Shown here: in pieces, positions 25,470-39,100 of the stretch
Layout: every line of letters starts with the position of its first letter
Position numbering within the stretch: position 1 is the first letter of the stretch
Source: Diphasiastrum complanatum
Taxonomy: Eukaryota; Streptophyta; Lycopodiopsida; Lycopodiales; Lycopodiaceae
DNA: 64,000 nt
Direction of reading: 5' to 3'
Assembly (NCBI GenBank): GCA_029204225.1
Contig: CM055113.1
Location: 23,694,443 to 23,758,442, forward strand
Notes under the pieces: model-generated
Databases searched by the model: none
The model's input: the letters and a program-made list of their open reading frames with translations, nothing else
What the model was told of the DNA's origin: nothing
Position numbers and translations under genes: made by a program

Positions 25470-25569
25470 CCCAAAACTCATTTGGACATGATAAAAGTGA
25501 GACTTGTTTGACAAGCACCATCCTTTGCGATGGAAAAGCTGGCAGCATGAGTGAATCATTTGAGATCAA
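24100..25569 (-). pseudogene. LINE reverse-transcriptase remnant
   Basis: Minus-strand reading shows a non-LTR retrotransposon ORF2. The post-endonuclease linker PPWYDAKCCSLHH lies at about 25325-25290. Then come the RT start PIHKNGDPMILHNYRTIMIG with HVFAKLYGNIL (about 24800-24715), FVDFRKAF (about 24545) and the active-site region FDVDDVVLVSE (about 24270-24236, where YADD is expected). Frames change several times. A (GA)n run (25420-25468) interrupts the upstream part. The endonuclease domain and 3' end are not recognisable. It lies just downstream of translin on the same strand. Confidence 0.82.
25420..25468. repeat. (GA)n microsatellite
   Basis: 49-bp GA run inside the LINE remnant. Confidence 0.97.
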
Positions 25570-26216
25570 TGCAACTGTTATATCTTTACAAATGTTTTCA
25601 AAATCTTAGCAAAACTTTACTTGAATTTTGAGCTAAAAGCTCTTCTTCTGGATATTTGCACAAACCCAAGCATCCCAAACAGAAGCTAACCAGATTGAAG
25701 ATCACAGACATTAACATAAAACATTCATTAAGTAAACAGCTTTTTTAGCTGACAAGTCATAGATGGAAAGTTTTCTTTGCATGACTACAGTGGCTTTGAA
25801 AGCACCCGTGATGTTACCCTTAACAAAATTGTACATATGTTTTCATTTTTACAATTTCCTAAACACTGCAGCTATGAGTTGGTGTTTTGCTATTGTCTTG
25901 ATGTTCAGACCAGTAAGTTTTTGGCTGGACCAATTTCACATACGCAAACATATCCAACAATGTAAGCGGCAAGATCTGGCTATGTGTCTCCATGTTGCTT
26001 ACAAAGTATTTCGTATCGATGTGATAAAGAGCGACCTAAATTTTTCTTCAAAAAGTTAACAGTATCTAAATGTGATGTGTCCAGATATATTCATGCCATG
26101 GATGTTACATGATCTTTTGAAACAGACAATTAACTCAAACAGATGCACCATTTACCCCTCCAATACCAGCAAATTTTGAAAGAGCATTTACAAATGTACT
26201 GCACAATGCTGATTAT
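25570..26216 (-). other. 3' flank of translin
   Basis: Expected to hold the translin 3' UTR. No AATAAA was found on the minus strand; the poly(A) site cannot be placed by eye. Confidence 0.4.
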
Positions 26217-26347
26217 TCATTGAAGCTGCATCAATTCATCTGTGCTTGGTTGTACTGTTGAAGCTAATTGGCTTGACGTGTTGAGAAGCCCTCTTATCTG
26301 TACATCATAAAGGACCTCCTCCACCTTTTTCAGATCATACTTTATAC
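26217..26347 (-). CDS. TSN: translin exon 7 (terminal)
   Basis: 131 nt, residues 190-232 and TGA (26219-26217). Acceptor TTCTCTTCAG. Encodes IKYDLKKVEEVLYDVQIRG and a Ser/Gln-rich tail ending DELMQLQ. Confidence 0.94.
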
Positions 26348-27102
26348 CTGAAGAGAAGAATTAAGGCTCAGTGTATGTTTTCAATACAGAGAACATTGCT
26401 CCAGAATAGTTAGAACAGATGCAAAGAAAAGAAGACCAAAGTTAATCCCGACATATTTCACATTTTTCAGCTTATATAGAATTTGAACTGGATTTAGCAA
26501 AATACAAAACATATATTCTTCAATTAAGTGCATAATGCAGACTTGTTCAATATTTTATTTCCTTGAAAAGCATTTCACAGTCTATATAAAAGATGAGTCT
26601 GCTGTTGGAAAAATGGCCATCACCAAAGCAAGTCAACAATTAAGAACACTCTGCTTACCATCAAAACGCTTTCTCAAGAAGTCATTTCGTAAGTTTAAAA
26701 TTCTGAATGCAGCATACAAATCACTGAGAAACAGTGAGACTCTTTTTGGGCAATCGTAAATGCCTGCCGTCACTTGATTCACAACATACCTAGGCTGTCA
26801 ATCATCCATATTCAGAAGACAGATACCTTAACGAAAGATGACAAATCTCTGCCATAACTCTTCATCAGCGATAAGCAGGTAAGAACAGGGATAGAAAATG
26901 TATACTTGGAATTTCACTGTAAAAAGAGAACATCTATACAAACAGCTTATTTAAGAGAGGTCTAGTGCAGAGGAAGGGAACTAAACAACCTGGCATTAAA
27001 AGCAATATGTACTTTTTGCTGTGAGATGGCTTTGATGTTTGTGCCATTATGGGAGTGGACATACACAGCTCTGTGTGTGTGTGTGTGTGTGTGTGTTTGT
27101 GT

Positions 27103-27143
<41 letters not shown>

Positions 27144-30100
27144 GCAGATAGGTTATTGAGGACAATGACTCGTGATGGAACAGTATTTGTTATTTTCCTT
27201 GGCATACTCTCAAGGACACAATGAAACTCGCTTCTCCCTCTTTTCTTGATTTTGGTCATTGGGAAGCTTAACCTGTATAAATTGGACTGATGGTCATATA
27301 TACTGGCCTGGCCAGATGGCCTTTCCAAGGGACTTCAAATGTCAACCACATAGCAAAGGATAAAGAGTGGTTGATTACCTCAAGGAGCCACCGGCATTCA
27401 TTTGACACATATTCATCCTAATTGCTTCACCACTATCAAATCACTCCTCTCTCGACAGATCTAACACCTTCACATGCCTTCTCAGACCCTCGTGCCCCAA
27501 GATACACCTTCTCTACCTCATCAACTCCTCTATGCCACGACTCACTTGCTAATACTTCATGTACCATCTATCAGTTTAATAGAAAGTTAAGGTAGTTTTT
27601 CAACTTCACTCTCCGAGCAATTGCATCTCTATCCTTCCCTTCTGAATCATAGAAACTAAAAATCCTGCCATACATTTGCCCATAATACACGGTAGGACGA
27701 GGAGTGCCACCAACTTCATCTTTATGTTGTCCAGATCCATACTCTTCACCCCATCTTCTCGGTGAGGCACAAAAACCATATTGAACCCATGTTATGACAC
27801 AAGAAGGTAACTAAATTGAAAGTTGAAATAAAGACTTCCTAGACTTCTTGCATAATGCATCATCTCATACCTTTTGACACAATCCCTATCCCTCCCTTGC
27901 CTAATATAGACTTGGACCTAGTATGCCACCACCATCTATACAACACCCACAACCACTCCTATCACCTTCTCAGCTAGCCCGAGTTCGCTGTTATGCATTC
28001 TTAGGGCATATCTTTAGCCAAGTCTTTGAATCACTTCCACGTCCAATGCTTATCCAAAGGATGAGAGACCTCCATTTCTCATCTACTACAGTATTGGACA
28101 TCATGGCACTATATGAGACAGTGGTGGAAAGGGCACATTAGAGTCGATTACCACTACTTTAGGGGTGAAGTAGGGACGTTTGCTCTCTCCTACATTATTG
28201 GTCTTTATAGGATAAAGTCAAAATGGTTGTCGGTCAAAACATAGGTTGAGGTTGCAAGCCAAGAGACGTATTGATATATATCCTAGTAAATAAGTTGATG
28301 TAGTCCAGATCTCTCCCTCTAGAGAGGGGCTGCAACAGCATCTTCATACATTGCACTCATATTGCAGAGCAAGGGGATTGGAGGTCAACTTTATGAAAAC
28401 CAAAATCATGGTCATCAATACGTCTCAATCCTTCATGCCACTTAGACTCGAGCCTCTGTGACATAGTCATCAATTTACTTTGAGAAAACTCTATGTATTC
28501 TCGCATCATACAGGCGCTTTAAGGCACTCCTCTTTACGGTAGGTTTTGACAGCTATGTACCATGGAAGAGGTTGAGATAGAGGAACATTTTATCTCTATC
28601 ACCCAATGTACCATGAGATCAGGTGGAGCTATCGCTGTGTCTTTGGGATCTAGCCAACTATAGAATGCTCCTTGATATCATATGAAAATCAGAGATGGGT
28701 TGCCCTGATCGTCGCACTACCAACAATGGGGAGCGAACATGGCCTCATATTGCATCTTACTTCTCTGAAGGTGTCCTCAAATTGATGCAGATGTTGAGTT
28801 AGTGTCAGATGATGAGACAGGCAGCCCTTTCAAACACTGTGACATGCACAGAAATATGAGAAGAGAAAATATCACTAACTCTTTCAAAATATAGTCGATT
28901 ACACCACCCTCCTTGATATCGTGTGGATCAGAGATTTGTTATCCTGATGATGTGAGAGATGTTTTACTTAAAAAGCTAGGCATGTCACACTACCAGCATC
29001 GAGGATTAGATGTCTCATATTACATCTTACTTCTCTAAAAGCCTCAATTGATGCAATGGCAAATTCATGAGTCAAATGATGAGCCAAGCATCTGTTTCGA
29101 ACATTGTGACCTACACGAATGACAGCAACCTATTTTACGTTTTTGAGAGAGGTTACTTGAAGCCTAGCACAACATACTAATGTTACTCAAGATAGCTGCG
29201 AATATACGTTCAGGGGCTTAGATTGATAAGATTAGAACTTATCTCTTGTGAGCAGTTTAATCAAAACCTACCCAAGGTTTATTCACCAACTATTGTATTT
29301 ACTCATGGGGCAATATTGTTATCGACGTCCTAATTTCAAGTATCTAAGGTGTTAGGTACCCCTACTATCCTCAAGCAGATCTCTTACAACAATATCAACA
29401 CATTTTTGACAAGCCCTAGACAATACCACTATGGCGAGATGTTAAGCATTGCAATTTGCAATAATTTCTTCTGTCCATGTTTCAACAGGCTGAGATTCAA
29501 TGGTGGCAACTCGATCTTTGTGGCTTGATCCTAGTCAAGTTCTTTTGGTGCACATATTTTACTTCTTGATGATAATGATGAAACAAAGCAATTATGAATC
29601 GATTATTGGACTCTTAACAAGCTCTCTATCAGGAATCAATATGTTGGTTGAACTGTTAGCAAATAAGTAATATCTAGGAGATGAGCAACATTGCCTTTCG
29701 CACTTCCAATCTTCATGAGTCGTGTCATGCTTTTTGAATTACTAACGGCCCACCCACTTTCCAAAATGTCCTAAATTATTGGCTGGAACAACTACTTGAA
29801 GTGTCTTCCATGCTTCTTCAAATGCTTCTTCCATGCAGACAACATGCTCACATTGGTCATGTTGAGCCATGATCAACTTCTTGACTTTATCCTTCAAAGA
29901 ATAAAGTTACACCTGATTGGACATGCTTGGTGCTCAAGGAATGCCATGGTTGCTGGTTGAAAATGAAGACGATATTCTTCTCAACTTCTGTGAGCCCAAT
30001 GCAATCAAAGCTTCCACCATCTGAAGGAATAAGCGAATATATGATGATCACTCTCCACCCATCTATAGGCACGTGCAACAATCCACAATCTTATGCATAT

Positions 30101-33100
30101 ATGACCTCCACACTCACAAGCATGTTCTTTATAATAGCTATCTACCTGCAGTCGTTACAGTTTATTGAAGAAAAAGGGCCTCATGCAGAAGTTCGTCTAA
30201 GGTCCCTATATCTAGAAATAGCTTAATTGGCAGCCATTCCTCAATTGACTTCAACAAAACTTACTGCATGTGCGTGATCCTTCACATAAGAGATGTCCAA
30301 TATAGCCTAGTTGGCCTGGCACCCATGATCCAGAGGTCTTTCCCAATCATTTACCGAAGGTATACTTCGGCATTCAGCCTTTAAGAACTCTGAATTACAA
30401 TAGTATTGATTTACAGTACCATGGTACTTAACCAGTTTCTATAAACAGTCAAATGTCTATCAATACGCTAGCAGATAAACAACATCAAAATATCTGACTA
30501 GAAAAGCGCGAGAGCCTGCCTGTGCATGTGCACTTGGGCCTCAATTATGGACTGGGGAGGGAGGGGGCCTGAGGAATAGATCCCCATGCTTTGCCACCAT
30601 TCCGTTGCTCAGTGTTTGAAAAGTTATTTGTTAATATTAGTATCAGGAATTTGTTGCATGCTTCAATTAAGAATTTAAAAACAGCATATTTTTTGGCATA
30701 CACGCACAAACGGTGGCATACTTCAAATACTTGTATAAATGTATGAGGATACGGCAAATACTGATACAATCACAGGTGTATGAGACAGCAAATATGGGAG
30801 TATGGTGGCAATATTGCTATGGTCCATAAGGAAATCATAACAGTTACGAGTTACTCACTTCAAGCACTTTGAGTAGTCAATCCCTTTGAACCATCTAGCC
30901 AACGCCATTGCTGACCAGCTGAATGTTAACTTTTCTTGCATTTCAAGATAAATCACTTCACGATACATTGCAACCTATGTAATTCATAATGCCATCAAAC
31001 GTCCATCATTGAGTCAATGTACTTTTCTGATAATAGGTGAAATAAAGTGAGGTGTTCAAGAGGTAGAAAGAGGTCAAAGTCAAATTAGCCCTATGTAGAG
31101 GAAGGAAGATCTTGAAAAAGGGAGACGAAGGCAAGAAAGATACTCTTGTTTTATGCCTGCACCAAGCATTTGGTAAGGGGCCATTGACCTCTGTTAAAAC
31201 AGCCTACATTTGAGATCCAAGCTGGTAACAATTGACCAAAATCGCTGTTCTTACAGCTGCAGAACCATTGTAAGGGAGTTTCTAAGTTTGTTCAACAAAA
31301 TCTGATTCCAAATTTGGTTATTTGCATGCTGCTACCTACAAAGAACCAATAATTTGCCAAAGCTATACATTCATTCTAGTAATTGTAGATTTTCGTTTGA
31401 TTGTTCTTGTTTCGTTTCTTTTTCAGCAGGGGCAGCTCTTCTTGTCTGCTCCGGTCTGTGCTGCCTATTTGGCCAGCTTTCAGACTTAATACAGGATCCT
31501 AAGCAAACGACTACGGACCACAGCTCTACTCCATGGATCTCTGCTTGAGGTTTGTGAACAGCCTCATGATATTTCTACGGTTCCTTACATGATTCATGCG
31601 CCTTTGGCCCTTACCGTTACACATTTTCCATCGGAGGATATTTGCCAGATGGTCACTATTACTTATCTAGGGTATTTATATGCTGGGATCTTTCTAGATG
31701 AGTATACGAGCATCCTTCAATCTCCTTGTGTTTCTACATATAGGTTTGCTGCAGTCCATGTCGATGTTGTGGATATATGGCATTCTTGGTTATTACGTAT
31801 AGCTTGGTTTCCATTTGGACATTACGGATACCTTGGCATTCCTGGTTGTTGCTTGATCATTCTACTTCTGATGGGCAATCTGAGGTCCTTAACAGGATCC
31901 TTGAGGATTATTTACGCCATTTTGTTACTCCTTCTGGAAAGAATTGGGATCAGCATTTATGTTTAGCATAGTATAGCTATAATAGCTCTGTTGGTACCAG
32001 CACAGGTGTCTCACCATTTTTCTTATCTCATGGCTATGCACCTCTTTTACCTGGCATTCCTCTCCCTCCTGAGGATACACCTGTCACACTTGCATCTTTT
32101 CTATCAGGTGCTCGAGAGCTTATTACCCGGGCCAGTTCTCATTTATACGTTATCAGACCTCAGTTGATCGTCACCGCCACCATGTTGAGTTTCAGCTTGG
32201 AGATATGGTTTATCTACGCCTACGATTTGCATGTCATCATTTTGTCCAGGGCCATGCTTCTACTAAGAAGCTTGCACCACGTTATTATGGGCCTTATCGC
32301 ATTTTGGAGGTTCTTAGTCCAGTTACATATCGCTTACAACTTCCTGCTTCCGCACGCGCCTATGATGTATTCCATGTCAGTTTATTATGTGCTGCTATTG
32401 AGGATGACGCTCCTTGTGATCCTGAGTTTCCTACTGCTCCAGAGTTATTTCCATTTTTACTTGCTGCTGTATTACAGGTTCGTCTATACCATAGTCGACG
32501 CCGCCGGCAGATTCAGTTTTTGGTCCAGTGGGATGGTCGTCCTATTGAGGAGGCCACATGGGAGCCTATTGATGTCTTTTATCATACACCATCACTTGCA
32601 GATCAGGCTCGTGCTCTTGCTGCACTTGTTGATTCCTCTACATCAGATGTTCTAGCTGTTGATGCACCAGGGCTTGCTGCTATTTGATCCATTTTCTTTT
32701 TGGCAGTTGGGTCTATTTTTTTGTGCCAGGGAGAATTATGGACTCGGCTCATTACATTCGTCGCGTCCACTTACATTCACTTTACTTTATGCATAAGCAG
32801 GCCTTGGGCCCCTTTTTATTCATTAGTGACACTTAGACTATATGGTTGGCCTTTGGCCTTATTACCCATTATTAGGCCATTTGGACATATTAATGGAGAG
32901 TGGGGGCCTTCTTGGAGGGCGCACTATTTTCCCTCCCAGTTGGGCCCTAGCCACCAAAAGCTTCCTTTTAGGGCTTCCTCTTGGCTATAAGTAGGGAAAC
33001 TGTGTCATTTGTTATTCAGCTGATGATACTGATCTCTCTCTTTAGTCTCCTTAATCTCTCTCTTTCCTGCTTTCTAGGGTTAAGTCTTGCTTATGTGCTG

Positions 33101-36100
33101 CTTTCATAGCTTAAGTCTTGCTTATGTAATGCTTTCATAGCTTAGCTTTAGATCAGCTGTGGCTTTATTCGTAATTGTCCATCCATATTATGATTTATTG
33201 ATTTCTAACATTTCAACCTCTCCTCATCAGTATTCGGGCAATCCTGTTTTGTCAATCTGGCTCCAGCTATCATTGGTGTGGCTTTTTCTTTGCACTCCAA
33301 CATTCGGTATTGCTTCAGCACCTTTTCAGCGTATTCTGATTGACTCAGATGCATTACTCCTCTGATTCGATCTCTTCTTAATTGATCTGATTTGATTTTC
33401 CTTTTATAAACCCATTTGCATTCAATGATCTTTTTGTCTTCGGACAATGGCTCTAGTGTCCATGCCTCATTTTGCCTCATTGATTCGATCTCCTCTGACA
33501 TTGCTTCCTTCCAGAATTCTCCCTCTAGACTCTGGATAGCTTCTTAGTAGGTTGTTGGTTTTACAGTGAAGTTGCAGAATTCGAACTCTGCATCTTCGCT
33601 CCATTGAAGATTGTCAGTGTATCGATCTGAGGGTCTTCTTTGTCTTGTTGACCTTCTTGGTCCTGTCTGTCACTGTTGGTTCTTTTCTTCTTCGACAGGT
33701 TGGTCTTTAGCTTCCTGCTCTGAAGTCTTGGGCTCTGCACTCTGTGTTGATGTATGTCCTCGATCTCCCTCTTGAATTGGCAGTAGCGTGAAGATCTCAT
33801 GGCCCTTTTCTGGTAACTCTGCTTGTCCCGACAATGTTCGTAGCTCTAGAGTCCCAATGCCTTTGACATTGTGTCGACTCTCGTCGCCTAGAATCACTGC
33901 TCTGTTGCTTTCGAGTTCTCTGTAGTTGATCAAGACTTTCTTGTTGCAGGTAATGTGTGAAGTCACTCCTAAGTCGATGACTACATCGTAGTCTTGCTTT
34001 GCATAGCTTGTTGAAGCCTCACCGAATATTGTGAAGGCTTCGTCGCTCTTGTCTGCATCCTTTGACGACTCTGCAACATTCACCTTTTTGGCCTTGTTCT
34101 TTCTTTTTGGATTGAATCTACACTCATATGTAGAATGTCTTTTCTGATCCATTCAGCTCTCCTTGGGTCTCCCTCTGGAGGCTGTTCTTCTGTGAGTTTG
34201 GTCAATGACCAGATGCATTCTGTTATGGCCATTAGCAAACAGGGATACTAGTGACTCGTTAGACCCCAAGGGGTCCCGGCGGGGTGACACTCAGCCCTGT
34301 TGTTCGGGATAATAACCTTAGGGACTAGGATCTAGAGGGCTTGGTCTATATTCATAGGGAGTGCCACTAAGTCGAGGGCACCCTTAGATGCTAAGGGTGG
34401 GTCCCTAAAGTTAGGTAGGACTGTGTGCCACATGCTCAGTTTGCATGAGGGACATCCACATGCACACTGGCAACTGTGCATGTGAGAGGAGTGCATGGCC
34501 TCCTGAAGGCTGGGCGCTGGTCCTATATGGTGGCCTGTGAATGTAGAGCCAGGTACAGGATTGTGGGTGGAGATCCAGAGTCACTCTTCTTCTGTGTGGG
34601 TTCTTCTTCCATTGATCCTAATAGTGGTATCAGAGCGTGGATCCTGGCCCGTGGGTGGGGTCAGCGCATTCTTCCTTCTCTTCCAGCGCTACTACTCTAT
34701 CAGCGATCTCTGTCCTCCAGCGCTACTACTCCCTCAGCGATCTTCTTCCTCCATCGCTTTCTGATGGTCCTTCTTGCTTTCTATCACTATCAAAAGAGGC
34801 AATAAGTAATCTGATTTTGGACAGGAGAGAAATTCCAGTGGTGGGCGCTCAAGTCTATAGCAACATCTGTGTAAAAGGAGCATCCATCACAAGAGGAAAT
34901 CAGAATTCAACAAAATCTGATTTTTGGAGGGCGCTAGGACCTGTTTTTTGGGAGTAGACAGTACACAATCCAAACGTGGTTAGTTTTGGATCAGATTTGG
35001 AGGATAAGGTCTATACACTACTCGCTGAAGGATGCAACAGATTTCACCCTGAAATCTGTTGTACTTTTCTAAATATTCACATTTCAAGTCAAAATCTTGA
35101 TTTTCTGGCCAGAATTGACCTTCTGGAGTTGAAGACACTACAATTTCAAACGGTAGCAGATTTTTCAAAAGTTGGACTTGGGAAAGCTAACATACAGAAG
35201 GGCGCTCCAAGAGAAACAAATCTCACAGCAATTGGTGGTCAGAAACGGTCTGAGTGATCATCCGAAGTTTGGCCAATATTCCTGATTTATTCGGAAAAAA
35301 GTCAAAAATTGCCAGATCACAATTGCAGGTTGAAACCGCCCAATCACTTGAATTTCCAAACCAGAGAAGTTCTCTCTCTCTTGTTTTTGTTTTGCATGTC
35401 AATACATGAAGTTTTACATCCTTGCATGTGCTAGTAAGTCAATTTTTGGGCATAATTAAACACTGTTATCTCTGTTCTATTACGCATGCTTAATTTTATA
35501 GACATGAGTCATACTCCTGTAGACGAACTTGAAGATATAGTCATGTCTAGTCTGCCTCGTGGAAGAATTTCTACATTGAGGACGGGTACCTCCTTTATAA
35601 AGGGAGAGTATGTGTACATGAGTTTGAAGCCTTCCAAATTTACGGCTTCTATCAACATTGTCCTTTGCTATTTTACTGGTAGTTTTTAGCAGAATGAAAT
35701 TACAATCTTGATTTCCTTAGATGTTTTGCAGAGAGAACAACAAGACATTTTTGAGAAAAAGGCAAGACAAAAGTTTTCTGTACACTGAGATTGATCATAC
35801 ATTCCAGTTGCTGGTGTTCAGAACAAAGCAAACTATGCCCTAGATATTCTTGGCCCCGATATCTGTCAGTTGTAACTTCTGAACATACTGTGGTTCGGTG
35901 TAACATCAGTGCTAGTTTCTGAGAATTTTCTTTCTCCAGGCAGAGATCAGCCAAGGCTTTAAGGCTTATCAAATAATTAGAGCATTCCATAACGGCTTGC
36001 TTGTACCAGAGCTTGAAGTGAGATTCATATCCTTCCGTTCCACTTGGCTTAAGCCAAGATATCCAGAAGCATAAGGTACATCTTTCAAATTTTTCTTTTA

Positions 36101-39100
36101 CAGGGACAAGGTTTAAGCTTAAGGTTCTACATGATATGCTATTCTGTAAAGTAGTTTGACAAGAAAGGGGTTTTTGGGTGGTAGATTCACATTGTAGGTG
36201 GAGAACTATGATAATGAGGATTGTGCAGAATAAAAGCTGCTTATTTTAATGAAACTCAACCTTTTGCACATATTTTCTGTTATAGTAGATTCATTAACGT
36301 ATGGGGATGTGCATTGCTTTAAGGGATGAAGCCAACAATGTTTATCAAGAGAACCATGTTTCCAGAATACCAAAAAATGTCTTATGATTTTCTCTCTGTG
36401 ACACTATTCGATTTTTTTATGGATGACAAACATCCCCTTGACTTTGAGAATGATTGACAAATGGTGCATTCTTTAGCTGTTGTTGTCGAGCGTAGTATAT
36501 TTCAGGAAGCTACCATTCATTTCATTTGTCTAGGAATTTGCAAGCTTCTAGCAAGGACTTTCGTGGAATGTTTTTAAATTGTATTTGTCAAGTCTTTACT
36601 GTCAGATTCTGTAAGTGGAGTTAAAGCATTACGATTGAAATATCTGCATACATAGAGTGGAGCCAGCTAGAGAAATGTGATTTTCAGGTCCATATTGCAT
36701 AGAAAAGACCTCATCATTGCTCAAAAAACTTTATAAATTCAGAACAAAAAAAGAAATAAGGTACGCACCAGTTCATTGGACATGTTGCATAGTCCTGCAT
36801 AGAGATAGAATAAAACACAAAAAAAAATAACTTTCACGGCATTTGATGCATTATTTAGCCAAAAAGATACAATTAACAATTTCTAGCTAAAAATGCAAAT
36901 ACTAAACAAACTAGCATCACAACAGAACCACATTAATAGAAAAAACACATTCCAAGCATCTATGTGTGCACGACGTGCGTGCATAAATGCATGCCAGCAC
37001 ATGTTGTATCATGGCTTAAGTGTCATACAAAATTGCTCTTCTTCATATGGAAACCCTCAAAGAATCAAATCTGCTTGAGTCCTTGATTTAAGAACATGAC
37101 ATTGCCCACTAAAACTAGAATTACTGGGTTACAGATCAATTTGTTAATAGAGTTTGAAGTGTCAGAATTGGATGCTCAAATTCTAGATAGGAGTTAACTA
37201 ATCATCTTAGCACTCACACACAAAAATCAAGATCACCATAAGAGACCGAAGAGAACTTGGATTTATAGAAGATAGGCTATGCTCTCTACAATGGAATGAA
37301 TATGAGGTGGGGCGCATTGTTATCTATTACTTCTAGAAGTTCTCTAAACCTCTGAAACTTTTCTTTGCCATGTCCTTTGGCGAAGATATCTGCAACTTGC
37401 TCTCAATCCTGATCCTCATGATGTTTTGCAAGCCTAGCAAATCTCCTACTCTGTGTACTAGATTCCGCTTGTTCCAAAATGACACTATCCTTGATAGTTT
37501 CATAGTACCATCTAGGCAATCTTCTACTATTTGATGTAGGATGCTTCCTGTCTAGTGAAGTAGGACGTCAATAAGTATCCCATGTACATGATCTACCCTT
37601 CCTATTTCCTTACTCAACCATGGTCACTCTTGGTACTTGAATTGCTGTAGGCGGTACATGTATCGATTCAGGCTCCTGTAAAGAATCGTCACACAAGATA
37701 GGAATTCCTCAATCTTGCCTCCTATCATAAGATATATTTGTATCTTTACGAGCTCCATCCTTATCAAAGATTACATCCTTGCTTACGATAACTTTCTTAC
37801 CCTCCAAGTCATACAACTTGTATGCTTTTTCTTGACTATCATATCCAAGAAATAAACACCTTATCAGCTTTGCATCCAATTTGCTCCTCGAATCTTTAGG
37901 TGTGAGCATATGCAATACTTCCAAAAACCCTCAAATGACTTACGTCAAGTTTTCGTCCCATGTAAACTTCCTATGGAGTCCATTTACTTTTAAGCATGCT
38001 CTTCGCAGTTTCCACACTAGACCAATTCCTCCTTTTCAAAACTCCATTTTGTTGAGATTTCCCTTGCAAAACACCTAAAATTTTGTAGAAAGATACTCTC
38101 TCCCTTTATTTGAACAATGTTTCTTTCTCCACTTGTGACTTAAACCATGTGAAATACTTGAATGCCTTTTACTTGAGAAGATAGATCCACATCTTCCTAG
38201 AATAACTATCAACACCATAAAGTAACTTGCTCCCCCATAAGACTAAGCTTTCATGGGACCACACAAATCTGTATGAACAAGTTCTAGAACATTTCTCTCC
38301 CTGAAAGTACTAGACAAAAATTTCTTCATATGATGTTTCCCTAAGACACAGCACTCACGAACCTTGACAATCGAAAACAACTTGACATTAACCTGTAAAC
38401 ATGTTGTATTTCCTCAAGACTTGTAGACTTTTGTGATTCGAATGTCCAAACCTTTCGTGTCATAACTTACTCATTGATCCAATATCCGCAACACTTGCAT
38501 GATGACCCATCACTTGAGCTTGAAATTTGTACAACCTTCCTGCAAGAATGCCCTCAACTACTACTTCATTGTCCTTCCTTTGATGAGACACCCCTTTTCA
38601 TTAAATTGTAAAACCATATGTTGCTTCACGACAGCCGATACTAAGAGTAAGTTTTTGTTGATCCCTGGTACATAAAAGCACATCCTTTATGTCTCCAATT
38701 TTTCTTGAAGGTAGTTGAACCTATACTTTTTCAACTCATATGTGTAGTGATATCCCAACTTCACATTTGATCCATCATCAAGTTCTTGAAAACCAGACAG
38801 CCACTCTCGCCTAGGTGTCATATGCTTCGCACCTAAATCAAATAAATAACACTCCTCTTCCTTCGAGAAGTCACAAAAAATTGTCGTCTCATTTCCTCCT
38901 ATAGCAGTATTGCGTACATAGAAAACCCAACGGAAAAGGGAGAAAAAAAGCACGAGACAAAGGCCCGAAGGACTTTTTTTAATCATAAGTGCAATAAGAA
39001 GAGCAAAAAATTGATTGAATAAGAAGAGCTGAGACCCACACATCTGTGCTCCCGATAAGAGACATATAGACCATGTGTAAATGTGACTACTATAGTGAAG

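Noticed and set aside
32164-32655. 163-codon hydrophobic + strand frame
   Set aside because: It is the out-of-frame shadow of the gypsy integrase-chromodomain frame (32205-32687).
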